From NCBI RefSeq assembly GCF_014873915.1, contig NZ_JADBEJ010000004.1, positions 1,736,001 to 1,800,000 of the forward strand: a stretch of 64,000 bases of DNA, given 5' to 3'. Of the stretch, positions 43,968 to 53,596 are shown in pieces. A program made the translations under genes and the position numbers. Numbering within the stretch: the stretch's first letter is position 1; the number at the start of each line of letters is the position of its first letter. This DNA is from Amycolatopsis roodepoortensis (GTDB lineage: Bacteria; Actinomycetota; Actinomycetes; Mycobacteriales; Pseudonocardiaceae). Under the pieces are notes generated by a model that had not been told where the DNA came from, did not search any database, and worked only from the letters and a program-made list of their open reading frames with translations.

Positions 43968-44552
43968 ATGGAATTCCAGGACGTCGTACGACGCCGTCGC
44001 ATGGTCCGGAAGTTCACCGACGAGCCCGTCGCCGAGGCGAGCCTGCAGCGCATTCTGCGCAACGCGCTGAAGGGTCCTTCGGCCGGTTTCTCACAGGGAC
44101 AAGGATTTCTCGTCCTCACCGGCGAGGAACTCGCGAAATTCTGGGAGTTCGGGGCGAGCTGGGCGCCGGAAACCGTGACCACGGCGCCGGTCGCGATCGT
44201 GCCGCTCTCGGTCAAGAACGCGTACCTCGACCGCTATGCCAAGCCGGACAAGGGTGTCGCCGACCGCGACGAATCGTGGTGGCGCGTGCCGTACTGGGAC
44301 GTCGACACCGGGATGGCGACGTTGCTGATCCTCCAGACGGCCGTCGACGAAGGTCTCGGCGCGGTGTTCTTCGGGCTGGCGCCGGAAAGCGTGGAGCGGC
44401 TCCACAGCGAGTTCGGCGTACCGGAGGATCACGACCCGATCGGTGTCGTGGCGCTCGGGCACGGTGCGGAATCCGGTCCGTCGCCCGGCTCCTCGGCGAC
44501 CAAGATCCCTCGCCGTGACTTCGACGACGTCATCCGTTTCGGTCATTGGTGA
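43968..44552 (+). CDS. Nitroreductase family protein
   Basis: A 194-residue FMN-dependent oxidoreductase. It starts FQDVVRRRRMVRKFTDEPV, the usual phosphate-binding Arg cluster. FMN contacts are expected in GPSAGFSQGQGFLVLT and in the final strand IGVVALGHGAE. The FMN-binding loop PYWDVDTGMATLLILQTAVDEGLGA is typical of the family. The physiological substrate is unknown. The gene lies 4 bp after the secreted hydrolase and its last 23 bp overlap the converging PucR regulator gene. Confidence 0.9.
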   Translation: MEFQDVVRRRRMVRKFTDEPVAEASLQRILRNALKGPSAGFSQGQGFLVLTGEELAKFWEFGASWAPETVTTAPVAIVPLSVKNAYLDRYAKPDKGVADRDESWWRVPYWDVDTGMATLLILQTAVDEGLGAVFFGLAPESVERLHSEFGVPEDHDPIGVVALGHGAESGPSPGSSATKIPRRDFDDVIRFGHW

Positions 44553-46365
44553 GGCGGTGCAGCCTGAGCGCGAGCTGGAGTTCCAGTGCGCGCTCGGGCG
44601 CCTGCCACTGCTCGCCCAGCAGTGACGCGATGCGGTCCAGCCGCTGCACGACCGTGTTGACGTGCACGTGGAGGAGATCCTTCGCGCGCGTCAAGTTACC
44701 GCCACAGGCGAAATACGCGCGGAGGGTACCGATCAGATCGGTGCCGCGGCGTTCGTCGTAGTCGAGCACCGGGCCGATCGTGGCGGTCACGTACGCGCCC
44801 AGGTCGGCGTGCTCGCCGAGCAGCAGCCCGACGAACCCGAGGTCGGCCATGCTCGCGCCTTCCCCCGCGCGGCCCAGCGCCAGCAACGACGCGACGCATC
44901 GCGCGGCTTCGGCGTGCGCCACGGCCAGTTCCCTCGGTGACGCCGCCGGACCCGCCGCCCCCACCGTCACCGGACAGTCCATTGTGGACGCAAGTTCCGC
45001 GGCCACGGATCGCGCCAACGCGCCCGGATCCGCGCCACGAACCAGAAGGACCACCTCGTCGGCGTGCACCCCGACCAGGTCCGCGTGCCGCGAAGCCGCC
45101 GCGGCCAGCCGCCGCCGGGAGACGTCGTCGGCGTGCGCGACCAGCACCGCGTGCGATGTCGACAAATCGACCCCTAGGCGTCGACCGCGAGCCAGCAGCG
45201 CGGCGGGATTGCGGCCCGGCGCGGTGAGCAGGTCCGACAGCAGCTCCCCGCGCACCTCGTCCTCGGCCCGCGCGACGGAACGCCGCTGCATCAACAACAC
45301 GGCGGTGACCACGCCCGCCCGCTCGAACAGCCGCCGGTCTGCCTCACCGAGCGACGGCCCGCCGCCGAGCACGAGGCTGCCGAGGAATTCCTGACCTGCC
45401 TGGACCGCGCAAAGCCAACCGTCCTCAGTGGACACCGCGCGCCCGCTCGTCCTGGACGCCGAAACCGCCGCACGCGAAAGCTCCAGCTCGCCATCGGTCC
45501 GGGCGAGGGCGACGCCGTCGGCGTCATAGACGGCGATCGCGCCGCCGAGCACGTCCGCGACCGCGGCGGCGACCTCGGCCAGATCACCGCCGCGCAGCAC
45601 GAGATCCATCAGCCGGTCGTGCGCGTCCTCGGCGCGGCGCATCGCGTCGTTGTGCCCGCTGATCGTCGCGTTGGCGGCGTTCAGTTCGGCGACCGCGCGG
45701 CGCGTCTCGTCGAGCAGATGCGCGTTGTCCAGCGCGATCGCCGCGTGGTCGGCCAGCGACGACAGCAGCGCGACCTCGTCGGGCGAGAACTCGCGGGTGC
45801 TCCGGTCGGAGGCGAACAGCACCCCGATGACCTTGCTGCCGATCGCCAGCGGCACCCCGAGGATCGCGGTCAGCCCCTCGTCGAGCACCCCGGTGTCGAT
45901 CGAGGTGGTGTGGCGGAACCGCTTGTCGTTGAAGTAGTCCGCCGTCGCGTACGGCCGCGCGGTCTGCGCGACCAGCCCGCCGAGCCCCTCGCCCATGCCC
46001 AGCACGATGTCCTGGAACAGGGCGGAAACCGAGCCGTCGGTCACGCGGACGTACGTCTTGCCCTCGGTTTCGTCGTTGAGGCTGAGATACGAGACGTCCA
46101 CGCCGAGCAGCGCCCGCGCCCGCCGCACGATCGACCGCAGGACGGCGTCCGGGTCGTCCAGCCGGGCGAGGTCGCTAGCCGTGTCGAACAGCGCGGTCAG
46201 CTCCGCCTCGCGCCGCCGGTGCTCGGCGACGGTGTCCCGGATCCGCAGCGCCAGCTCGGTGGCCTTCGGGTCGACGGGGACGTGCGCCAGCTGCTCGCTG
46301 CCCGCCCCGGAGGCGAGCAGTTCGAGCAGCCGGCGCAACTGTGCGGAACTGTCCACAAGGGTCAT
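44530..46365 (-). CDS. GAF domain and PucR-type regulator
   Basis: A 611-residue transcriptional regulator. An N-terminal coiled part is followed by a GAF domain (about 65-220: DVSYLSLNDETEGKTYVRVTD, ILGVPLAIGSKVIGVLFASD, LSSLADHAAIALDNAHLL). The central domain resembles the PucR ligand/GGDEF-like region. The C-terminal PucR helix-turn-helix is RAYFACGGNLTRAKDLLHVH and NTVVQRLDRI. It overlaps the upstream MHS transporter by 4 nt, making it the third gene of the hbdH operon. It probably activates that operon in response to a carbon metabolite. The ligand is unknown. Confidence 0.9.
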   Translation of the reverse strand: MTLVDSSAQLRRLLELLASGAGSEQLAHVPVDPKATELALRIRDTVAEHRRREAELTALFDTASDLARLDDPDAVLRSIVRRARALLGVDVSYLSLNDETEGKTYVRVTDGSVSALFQDIVLGMGEGLGGLVAQTARPYATADYFNDKRFRHTTSIDTGVLDEGLTAILGVPLAIGSKVIGVLFASDRSTREFSPDEVALLSSLADHAAIALDNAHLLDETRRAVAELNAANATISGHNDAMRRAEDAHDRLMDLVLRGGDLAEVAAAVADVLGGAIAVYDADGVALARTDGELELSRAAVSASRTSGRAVSTEDGWLCAVQAGQEFLGSLVLGGGPSLGEADRRLFERAGVVTAVLLMQRRSVARAEDEVRGELLSDLLTAPGRNPAALLARGRRLGVDLSTSHAVLVAHADDVSRRRLAAAASRHADLVGVHADEVVLLVRGADPGALARSVAAELASTMDCPVTVGAAGPAASPRELAVAHAEAARCVASLLALGRAGEGASMADLGFVGLLLGEHADLGAYVTATIGPVLDYDERRGTDLIGTLRAYFACGGNLTRAKDLLHVHVNTVVQRLDRIASLLGEQWQAPERALELQLALRLHRLTNDRNG

Positions 46366-47678
46366 GCTGACACGCGACCGCGCTCCGTGAGAACTTCGGA
46401 GTGCAGGGACTCGCCCTTGGTCTCGCGGGCGGCGAGCAGGGCGATCACGGTCAGCACGCACATGGCGACCACGTAGAGCGAGACCGGGATCGTGCTGCCG
46501 AACTCCTTGAACAACGCGACCGCGATGAGCGGCGCCACCGCCCCGGCGGCGATCGACGACAGCTGACCGCCGACCGAAAGACCGGTGTAGCGCACCCGCG
46601 TCGGGAACTGCTCGGAGAAGAACGCGGCCTGCGGGCCGTACATCGCGCCGTGCAGCACCAGCCCGACGGTCGCCGCGAGAATGATGACGCCCGTGTTCTT
46701 CGTGTCGAGCATGGTGAAGAACGCGAAACTCCACGCCGCCATGCCGATCGCGCCGAACAGGTACACCGGCCGTCGGCCGATCCGGTCGGAAAGCATGCCC
46801 CACAGGGGAATGGTCAGGAAGTGCACGGCCGAACCGATGAGCACCGCGTTGAGTCCCGCCGATTTCGGCAGGCCCAGCCCGGTGGTGACGTAGACGAGGA
46901 TGAACGCGGTGATCACGTAGTACGAGACGTTCTCCGCCATCCGCGAACCGATCGTGATCAGCACCGCGCGCCAGCTCTTGCGGAACACCTCGACGACCGG
47001 CGCGTGCGTGGTCGCGTTGTTCTTCTGCGCCGCGAGGAACACCGGCGACTCACTGACCGCGAGCCGGATCCACAGCCCGATCACCACGAGGACACCGGAA
47101 AGCAGGAACGGGATCCGCCAGCCCCAGCTGAGGAACGCCTCGTCGGACTGCGTCGCGGCGAGGATCGCCAAGACCGCCGTCGCGAGCAGGTTCCCGCCGG
47201 GAGCACCGCATTGCGGCCAGGACGCCCAGAATCCGCGCCGCTTGTCGTCGCCGTGCTCGGAGACGATCAGCACCGCGCCGCCCCATTCGCCGCCGAGCGC
47301 GAAGCCTTGCACGAGACGCAAAAGCGTCAGCAGGATCGGCGCCATGACCCCGACCGTGGCGTACGTCGGGAGGATGCCCATCGCGCAGGTCGAACCGCCC
47401 ATCAGCAACAGGCTCAGCACCAGCAGCTTCTTGCGGCCGACGCGGTCGCCGAAGTGGCCGAACACCAGGCCGCCGATCGGGCGGGCGAGGAAACCGACGG
47501 CGTAGGTCAGGAACGCGAGCAGCGTGCCGGTCAGCGGATCGTTGGAGGGGAAGAACAACTTGCCGAACACGAGCGCCGCGGCGGAGGTGTAGAGGAAGAA
47601 GTCGTACCACTCGATCGTCGTTCCGATCAGGCTGGCGCTGACGACCTTCGCGATCGAGCCACGGTTCTGGGTGGTCAC
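46362..47678 (-). CDS. MHS-family MFS transporter, likely 3-hydroxybutyrate uptake
   Basis: A 438-residue metabolite:H+ symporter of the ShiA/ProP type. The signature start is GTTIEWYDFFLYTSAAALVF, with GRKKLLVLSLLLMGGSTCAMG, the LRLVQGFALGGEWGGAVLI motif of the MHS family and GWRIPFLLSG. The GTG at 47678 has AAAGGA upstream. It lies 23 bp after the hydroxybutyrate dehydrogenase gene and overlaps the PucR regulator by 4 nt. Family and context suggest import of a short hydroxy acid such as 3-hydroxybutyrate. That substrate is inference. Confidence 0.88.
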   Translation of the reverse strand: MTTQNRGSIAKVVSASLIGTTIEWYDFFLYTSAAALVFGKLFFPSNDPLTGTLLAFLTYAVGFLARPIGGLVFGHFGDRVGRKKLLVLSLLLMGGSTCAMGILPTYATVGVMAPILLTLLRLVQGFALGGEWGGAVLIVSEHGDDKRRGFWASWPQCGAPGGNLLATAVLAILAATQSDEAFLSWGWRIPFLLSGVLVVIGLWIRLAVSESPVFLAAQKNNATTHAPVVEVFRKSWRAVLITIGSRMAENVSYYVITAFILVYVTTGLGLPKSAGLNAVLIGSAVHFLTIPLWGMLSDRIGRRPVYLFGAIGMAAWSFAFFTMLDTKNTGVIILAATVGLVLHGAMYGPQAAFFSEQFPTRVRYTGLSVGGQLSSIAAGAVAPLIAVALFKEFGSTIPVSLYVVAMCVLTVIALLAARETKGESLHSEVLTERGRVSA

Positions 47679-47701
47679 CGGGGACGTCCTTTCTTGAGGG
47701 T

Positions 47702-48460
47702 TCACGCGGCGGTCCAGCCGCCGTCGAGGGGGATCGAGGTACCGGTGACATGGGCGGCGTGCTCGCCGGACAGCCAGAGCACGCACGCGGCGACGTCGGC
47801 GGGTTCGATGAGCCGCTTGATCGCGGAACGGCGCAGGAGGACCTGTTCGATCACCGCGTCGCGTTCGAGGCCGTGTTCCTCGGCTTGCGCCTGGAGCTGG
47901 CCGGTGACCAGCGGCGTGCGAACATAGCCGGGGTTGACGCAGTTGCTGGTCACGCCGTGTTCCGCGCCTTCGAGCGCGGCGACCTTGGAGAGGCCTTCGA
48001 GCGCGTGCTTCGCGGTGACGTACGCGGATTTGAACGGGCTCGCGCGGAGGCCGTGGACGCTGGACATGTTGACCACGCGCCCCCAGCCGCGGTCGTACAT
48101 ATGAGGTAGCGCGCGGCGGATCAGCAGGAACGGCGCGGTGACCATGAGCGCCTGGATGCGGGTGAACGTCTCCGGCGGGAACTCGTGGATCGGGGCGATG
48201 TGCTGGAAACCGGCGTTGTTGACGAGGATGTCGATCTCGGCGGGCAGGGTCTCGACGGCCTGGGCGTCGGTGAGGTCGACGACGTGCGCGATGCCGTTGA
48301 CGTCGGCCGCCGCCTTCTCGACGGCGGCGTCGATGTCGGCGAGGTGGACCTTGGCCCCCGCCTCGGCGAGCGCTTCGGCGCAGGCCAGGCCGATCCCGCT
48401 CGCCGCGCCCGTGACCAGCGCGGACTTACCGGCCAGATCGCTGTGATACGCACCACTCAT
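47702..48460 (-). CDS. 3-hydroxybutyrate dehydrogenase
   Basis: A 252-residue short-chain dehydrogenase that oxidises D-3-hydroxybutyrate to acetoacetate with NAD+. The NAD site is ALVTGAASGIGLACAEAL, followed by NNAGFQHIAPIHEFP, a segment typical of this enzyme. Catalytic Ser, Tyr and Lys are in MSSVHGLRASPFKSAYVTAKH. The C-terminus HVTGTSIPLDGGWTA is standard. It is the first gene of an operon with an MHS transporter and a PucR regulator. A classical SDR of other specificity cannot be excluded, but the QHIAP-type loop favours this one. Confidence 0.9.
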   Translation of the reverse strand: MSGAYHSDLAGKSALVTGAASGIGLACAEALAEAGAKVHLADIDAAVEKAAADVNGIAHVVDLTDAQAVETLPAEIDILVNNAGFQHIAPIHEFPPETFTRIQALMVTAPFLLIRRALPHMYDRGWGRVVNMSSVHGLRASPFKSAYVTAKHALEGLSKVAALEGAEHGVTSNCVNPGYVRTPLVTGQLQAQAEEHGLERDAVIEQVLLRRSAIKRLIEPADVAACVLWLSGEHAAHVTGTSIPLDGGWTAA

Positions 48461-48522
48461 GCCGGACGACGTTAGGTCGCCCGGCCCGCTTAGGCCATGT
48501 GGTCACGCACTACACCTGGGCA

Positions 48523-48540
48523 AGATCCCGTGTGGGATCT
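48523..48540. promoter_or_regulatory. Perfect 18-bp inverted repeat upstream of hbdH operon
   Basis: AGATCCC (48523-48529) and GGGATCT (48534-48540) flank GTGT. The repeat lies 63 bp upstream of the dehydrogenase start and 9 bp beyond the stop of the Fic-like gene. It could be the operator for the PucR regulator or the terminator of the upstream pair. Confidence 0.4.
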
Positions 48541-48548
48541 CACCAGGG

Positions 48549-49280
48549 TCAGCCGGCGGCGTCGGAGATGGACTTCGCCTCGCGAGCGCCCGCCTCGAAC
48601 GCTTCACACGAAAAGAGCAACCAATTCCGGACGCCCTCCGGGGTCCCGGAGCTGAAGGCCGAAGCGGCTTCGAGGTACTTCGGCACCCGCCGGAAGTACG
48701 CGACCTCCGGCACCGTCAGTGCCTTCGGGTCCAGCCCGGTCGCCACCGCCGAAAGCCGCGCCGCCGCCCGCGCGACGACGCCGTCCGCCGAGCCGAAAGG
48801 CTTGAGCGCCAACAGTTCCCCGTGCACGACGGCGGTCAGCACCGGCCCCGGCACCGACGTCGCGCCGGTGACCAGCTGCGCCAGCATCTCCAGCCGCGGC
48901 CCGACGTCACCGGACGACCGCGGCCGTCCCAGCGCGTCCGAGTCCGTCACCAGATCCGACGCGGCCAGAACGTGCAAACGCGCCAACGCCTGCAACGGCG
49001 CGCGTCGCCACGTCGGGAGCAGGCCCTCCAGCGCTTCCGCGACCCGCAGCGCGCCCGCCAAGACCGGATCGGTCACTTCACCGGATTCGGGCAGTTCGGG
49101 CGCGGCGCCTTCGATCCCGGCCGACGCCCGCGCCGACCGCACGGAGGCTTCGGCGGCCGTCGCCGCGCCGCCGCGCAGGTTGGCGGGCAGCCGGTGGACG
49201 GCGAACACCGCGTCCTGCGCCGATTTCGCGGCCGCGGCGACCCCTTCGAGGTCCAGCAGCGGCTTCAGCGGATCCGTCAC
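48549..49280 (-). CDS. Fic-like protein with degenerate catalytic motif (Rv3662c type)
   Basis: A 243-residue all-helical protein. A helix with WRRAPLQALARLHVLAASDLV is followed by a GELLALKPFGSADGVVARAAARL segment that aligns with the Fic motif HPFxxGNGRxxR. The His is Lys-Pro, and Asn and both Arg are not conserved in place, so AMP-transfer is unlikely. This protein family occurs at the same place in mycobacteria (Rv3662c position). The GTG at 49280 overlaps the phosphoribosyltransferase gene by 4 nt. Function unknown; coupling to a nucleotide-handling enzyme is notable. Confidence 0.8.
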   Translation of the reverse strand: MTDPLKPLLDLEGVAAAAKSAQDAVFAVHRLPANLRGGAATAAEASVRSARASAGIEGAAPELPESGEVTDPVLAGALRVAEALEGLLPTWRRAPLQALARLHVLAASDLVTDSDALGRPRSSGDVGPRLEMLAQLVTGATSVPGPVLTAVVHGELLALKPFGSADGVVARAAARLSAVATGLDPKALTVPEVAYFRRVPKYLEAASAFSSGTPEGVRNWLLFSCEAFEAGAREAKSISDAAG

Positions 49281-49774
49281 GCGTCCAGCACCTGGCCCGC
49301 GCGCCGCACCACGGGCGCCTGCACCGACCACGGGAAGTTGATCCAGCGGTCCGTGTGCTTCCAGACGTACTCGCATTTGACCTCGGAGCGCGGCTTCTCG
49401 TAGACGACCGCGCAGCGCACCTCGGCGACGTGGTCGGCGCAGAAGTCGCGCACCAGCTTCAACGTCGCGCCGGTGTCCGCGACGTCGTCGGCGACGAGCA
49501 CCTTCTTCTTCGTCAGGTCGACCACGTTCGGCACCGGCGGCAGCATCACCGGCAGGTCGAGCCGCTGGTCGACGCCGGTGTAGAACTCGACGTTCATCAC
49601 GTGCAGGTTCTTGACGTCCAGCGCGTAGCCGAGCGCTCCGGCGACGAACAGCCCGCCGCGCGCGATCGACAGGATCAGGTCCGGCTCGAAGCCGTCGTCG
49701 GCGACGGCCTGCGCGAGCTCCCTGCTGGCCGTCCCGAACAACTCCCAAGTGAGCTCTTCCCGCTCTTCGGCCAT
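49277..49774 (-). CDS. Phosphoribosyltransferase family protein
   Basis: A 165-residue type I phosphoribosyltransferase resembling bacterial xanthine/hypoxanthine enzymes. The PRPP-binding motif is KKVLVADDVADTGATLKLV at about residues 88-106. The PPi loop is ILSIARGGLFVAGAL. It converts a purine base and PRPP to the nucleotide, or a related reaction. The base specificity loop is WKHTDRWINFPW. The ATG at 49774 gives the family length. It is the first gene of a two-gene unit with the Fic-like protein. Confidence 0.9.
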   Translation of the reverse strand: MAEEREELTWELFGTASRELAQAVADDGFEPDLILSIARGGLFVAGALGYALDVKNLHVMNVEFYTGVDQRLDLPVMLPPVPNVVDLTKKKVLVADDVADTGATLKLVRDFCADHVAEVRCAVVYEKPRSEVKCEYVWKHTDRWINFPWSVQAPVVRRAGQVLDA

Positions 49775-49889
49775 GCCGCCTCGCCTTCGTCGATCGTTCC
49801 CGCGAGCATAGGCAACGCGGTAGTGGCCTTCTCGAATGCTTCGAAACTGGCTATCCAGTAAGGCCATTGCCGGTCGTACCGTCAAGATC

Positions 49890-50468
49890 GTGACCGACTG
49901 GAACACCCACGCGACCTTGACCGGCGAACGCGTCCGCCTCGAACCCCTCACCCGCGACCACGCCAAGGGCCTCTTCGCGGCGGGCTCCGACCCGGCGATC
50001 TGGACCTGGCTCAGCCTCCGGCAGCCGCAAAACCTCGCCGCGGCCGAAGACATGGTCGAAGACATCCTCGCCGACGCCGACCGCCGCGCCTGGGCGCAGA
50101 TCGACGCGCGCACCGGCGAGGTCGCGGGCACGACGTCGTTCTACGCGATGAACGCACGCCACAAGATCGTTTCCGTCGGCTACACCTGGATCGGTTCCGA
50201 ATGGCAGCGGACCGGACTCAACCGCGAGTCGAAACTCCTGTTGCTGCGCCACGCTTTCGACGACCTCGGCGCGAACCGCGTCTCGTGGGAGACCGACATC
50301 CGGAACCTCAAGTCGCAGAAGGCGATCGAACGTCTCGGCGCGCAACGGGAAGGGCTGCTGCGCGCGCATCGCGTACGGCCGGACGGAACCATCCGTGACA
50401 CCGTCGTCTACTCCCTCACCGGACCAGAATGGCCGGCGGTCCGTACCGCTTTGTCCTCAAGCGTGTGA
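49890..50468 (+). CDS. GNAT acetyltransferase (RimJ/RimL-like)
   Basis: A 192-residue N-acetyltransferase. It opens LTGERVRLEPLTRDHAKGL, the usual RimJ/RimL start, has WAQIDARTGEVAGTTSFY in the central sheet, acetyl-CoA binding GYTWIGSEWQRTGLNRESK (an R/Q-x-x-G-x-G/N variant), and ANRVSWETDIRNLKSQKAIERLG near the end. The GTG at 49890 gives the family-like N-terminus; the longer frame adds an unlikely leader. It diverges from the phosphoribosyltransferase gene. Substrate unknown. Confidence 0.88.
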   Translation: MTDWNTHATLTGERVRLEPLTRDHAKGLFAAGSDPAIWTWLSLRQPQNLAAAEDMVEDILADADRRAWAQIDARTGEVAGTTSFYAMNARHKIVSVGYTWIGSEWQRTGLNRESKLLLLRHAFDDLGANRVSWETDIRNLKSQKAIERLGAQREGLLRAHRVRPDGTIRDTVVYSLTGPEWPAVRTALSSSV

Positions 50469-50568
50469 ATGCCGCGCGCAACCACGATGCAACCTTTTAC
50501 TTCGCGTCGTAACGTCGATAGCGTGCCAACGGGCGTGAAGACACGCGAATCACAGGAGGCATCGCACC

Positions 50569-52539
<1,971 letters not shown>

Positions 52540-52557
52540 CGCCACCTCAAGTGCTGT

Positions 52558-52600
52558 GAACGGGCCGTTCCCCGCGGAATTCGCGAGGAACGGCCCGTTC
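52558..52600. terminator. 19-bp hairpin after acsA
   Basis: Arms 52558-52576 (GAACGGGCCGTTCCCCGCG) and 52582-52600 pair with one mismatch around GAATT, starting 18 bp after the acs stop. It is a near copy of the hairpin at 13001-13047 (GAACGGGCCGTTCC core). Confidence 0.78.
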
Positions 52601-52705
52601 CTCGCATACGACACGCCTACCACACCCCGGTTCGCTCTACTCGAACGCCTGTTCTAGGATGTGCCGGGTACCACCCCATACCCGGGCAAGGAGACGACAC
52701 CGACG

Positions 52706-53191
52706 ATGACCGTGGATGCCTTGACACGCACTGACGCCGTGTCCGAAGAAGCGGCTACCGAAGCGCCCGTCGACTCGACGCCGCAGGCGGAGACGGCCGA
52801 AGCCCCGGCCGAGGCGAAGACCGAGACTCCGGAGAACCCGGAGCCCGCTGCCGAAGAGGCAGTGGCGGAGTCCCCCAAGCCCAAGCGTGGCCGCCCGAAG
52901 GTCGCCACGACGGCGAAGAAGACCCGCACCGTCGAGCTGACCCTCACGGTCACCGGCACCGCCGACGGCGAGTGGCAGGCCGAGCTCAAGAACGGCAGCA
53001 AGTGGGTCGCGAAGGGCCTGGAGATCCCGGCCGCGGCCGTGTCCCGCGCCGCCAAGGAACTGCACGCCGACCTGTCCGGCCCGATCGACGAGGTCATCAA
53101 CGCCGCCCGCGAGCTGCAGGCCGCGAAGGTCGCCCAGCTCGAAGCCGAGCTGGAGAAGGCGAAGCTGGCGCTGGCCGAGCTGGACGCGTAA
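52706..53191 (+). CDS. AT-hook protein with acidic tail and coiled coil
   Basis: A 161-residue protein. Residues 1-60 are an acidic Glu/Ala/Pro-rich segment. PKRGRPKV at about residue 58-65 is an AT-hook core (RGRP) flanked by Lys. Residues about 75-120 form a beta-rich domain (ELTLTVTGTADGEWQAELKN). The C-terminal helix is a coiled coil (AARELQAAKVAQLEAELEKA). I think it belongs to a small uncharacterised Pseudonocardiaceae family (DUF6319-like). A nucleoid-associated role is inferred from the AT-hook. The ATG at 52706 has AAGGAG about 12 nt upstream, which is a rather long spacing. Confidence 0.82.
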   Translation: MTVDALTRTDAVSEEAATEAPVDSTPQAETAEAPAEAKTETPENPEPAAEEAVAESPKPKRGRPKVATTAKKTRTVELTLTVTGTADGEWQAELKNGSKWVAKGLEIPAAAVSRAAKELHADLSGPIDEVINAARELQAAKVAQLEAELEKAKLALAELDA

Positions 53192-53245
53192 GACTTTCCT
53201 CCCGACCGGGGCGGACGCTGGAGATCAGTGTCCGCCCCGGTTTCT

Positions 53246-53596
53246 TCATTCCGCGATCGGCGGCCGCGCGGGCAGCGGCGTCTTGAATTCGACCCACCGA
53301 CTGTCCACAATGGCCTCCACGCTGTGCGGAACACCGCGAGGGTGGACGATCGTGCCGCCGGCTTCGAGGGTCACTTCCCGGCCGTCGATCGTGCCGCGCA
53401 GCGAACCCGAAACCAGGTACACGATGCTGTCGTGATCGTGGCTGTGCACGGGAGAAGCGACACCCGCCGGATAGCAGATCTCATACGCCAGGCCGCCTTC
53501 CGCAGTCGCGAGCGTCCGGAACCGGCCCTGTCCGCCGATCAGCGGCAGACCCTCCACTGTAGACAGTGAAACCCAGGACTTCGGGGTCGAGGTCAT
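53246..53596 (-). CDS. Cupin domain protein
   Basis: A 116-residue single-domain cupin. Motif 1 is PVHSHDHDSIVYLVSGSLRG, with His residues and Glu/Asp for metal binding. Motif 2 is GTIVHPRGVPHSVEAI. Such proteins bind divalent metal and act as dioxygenases, isomerases or sensors. The ATG at 53596 overlaps the stop of the MFS transporter by 4 nt, so the cupin is the second gene of that unit. It probably processes or senses the compound moved by the transporter. Confidence 0.88.
   Translation of the reverse strand: MTSTPKSWVSLSTVEGLPLIGGQGRFRTLATAEGGLAYEICYPAGVASPVHSHDHDSIVYLVSGSLRGTIDGREVTLEAGGTIVHPRGVPHSVEAIVDSRWVEFKTPLPARPPIAE

Noticed and set aside
44937..45227. Plus-strand Pro/Arg-rich frame within the PucR gene
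   Set aside because: Codon-shadow composition and no ribosome binding site; the minus-strand GAF/PucR protein explains the region.
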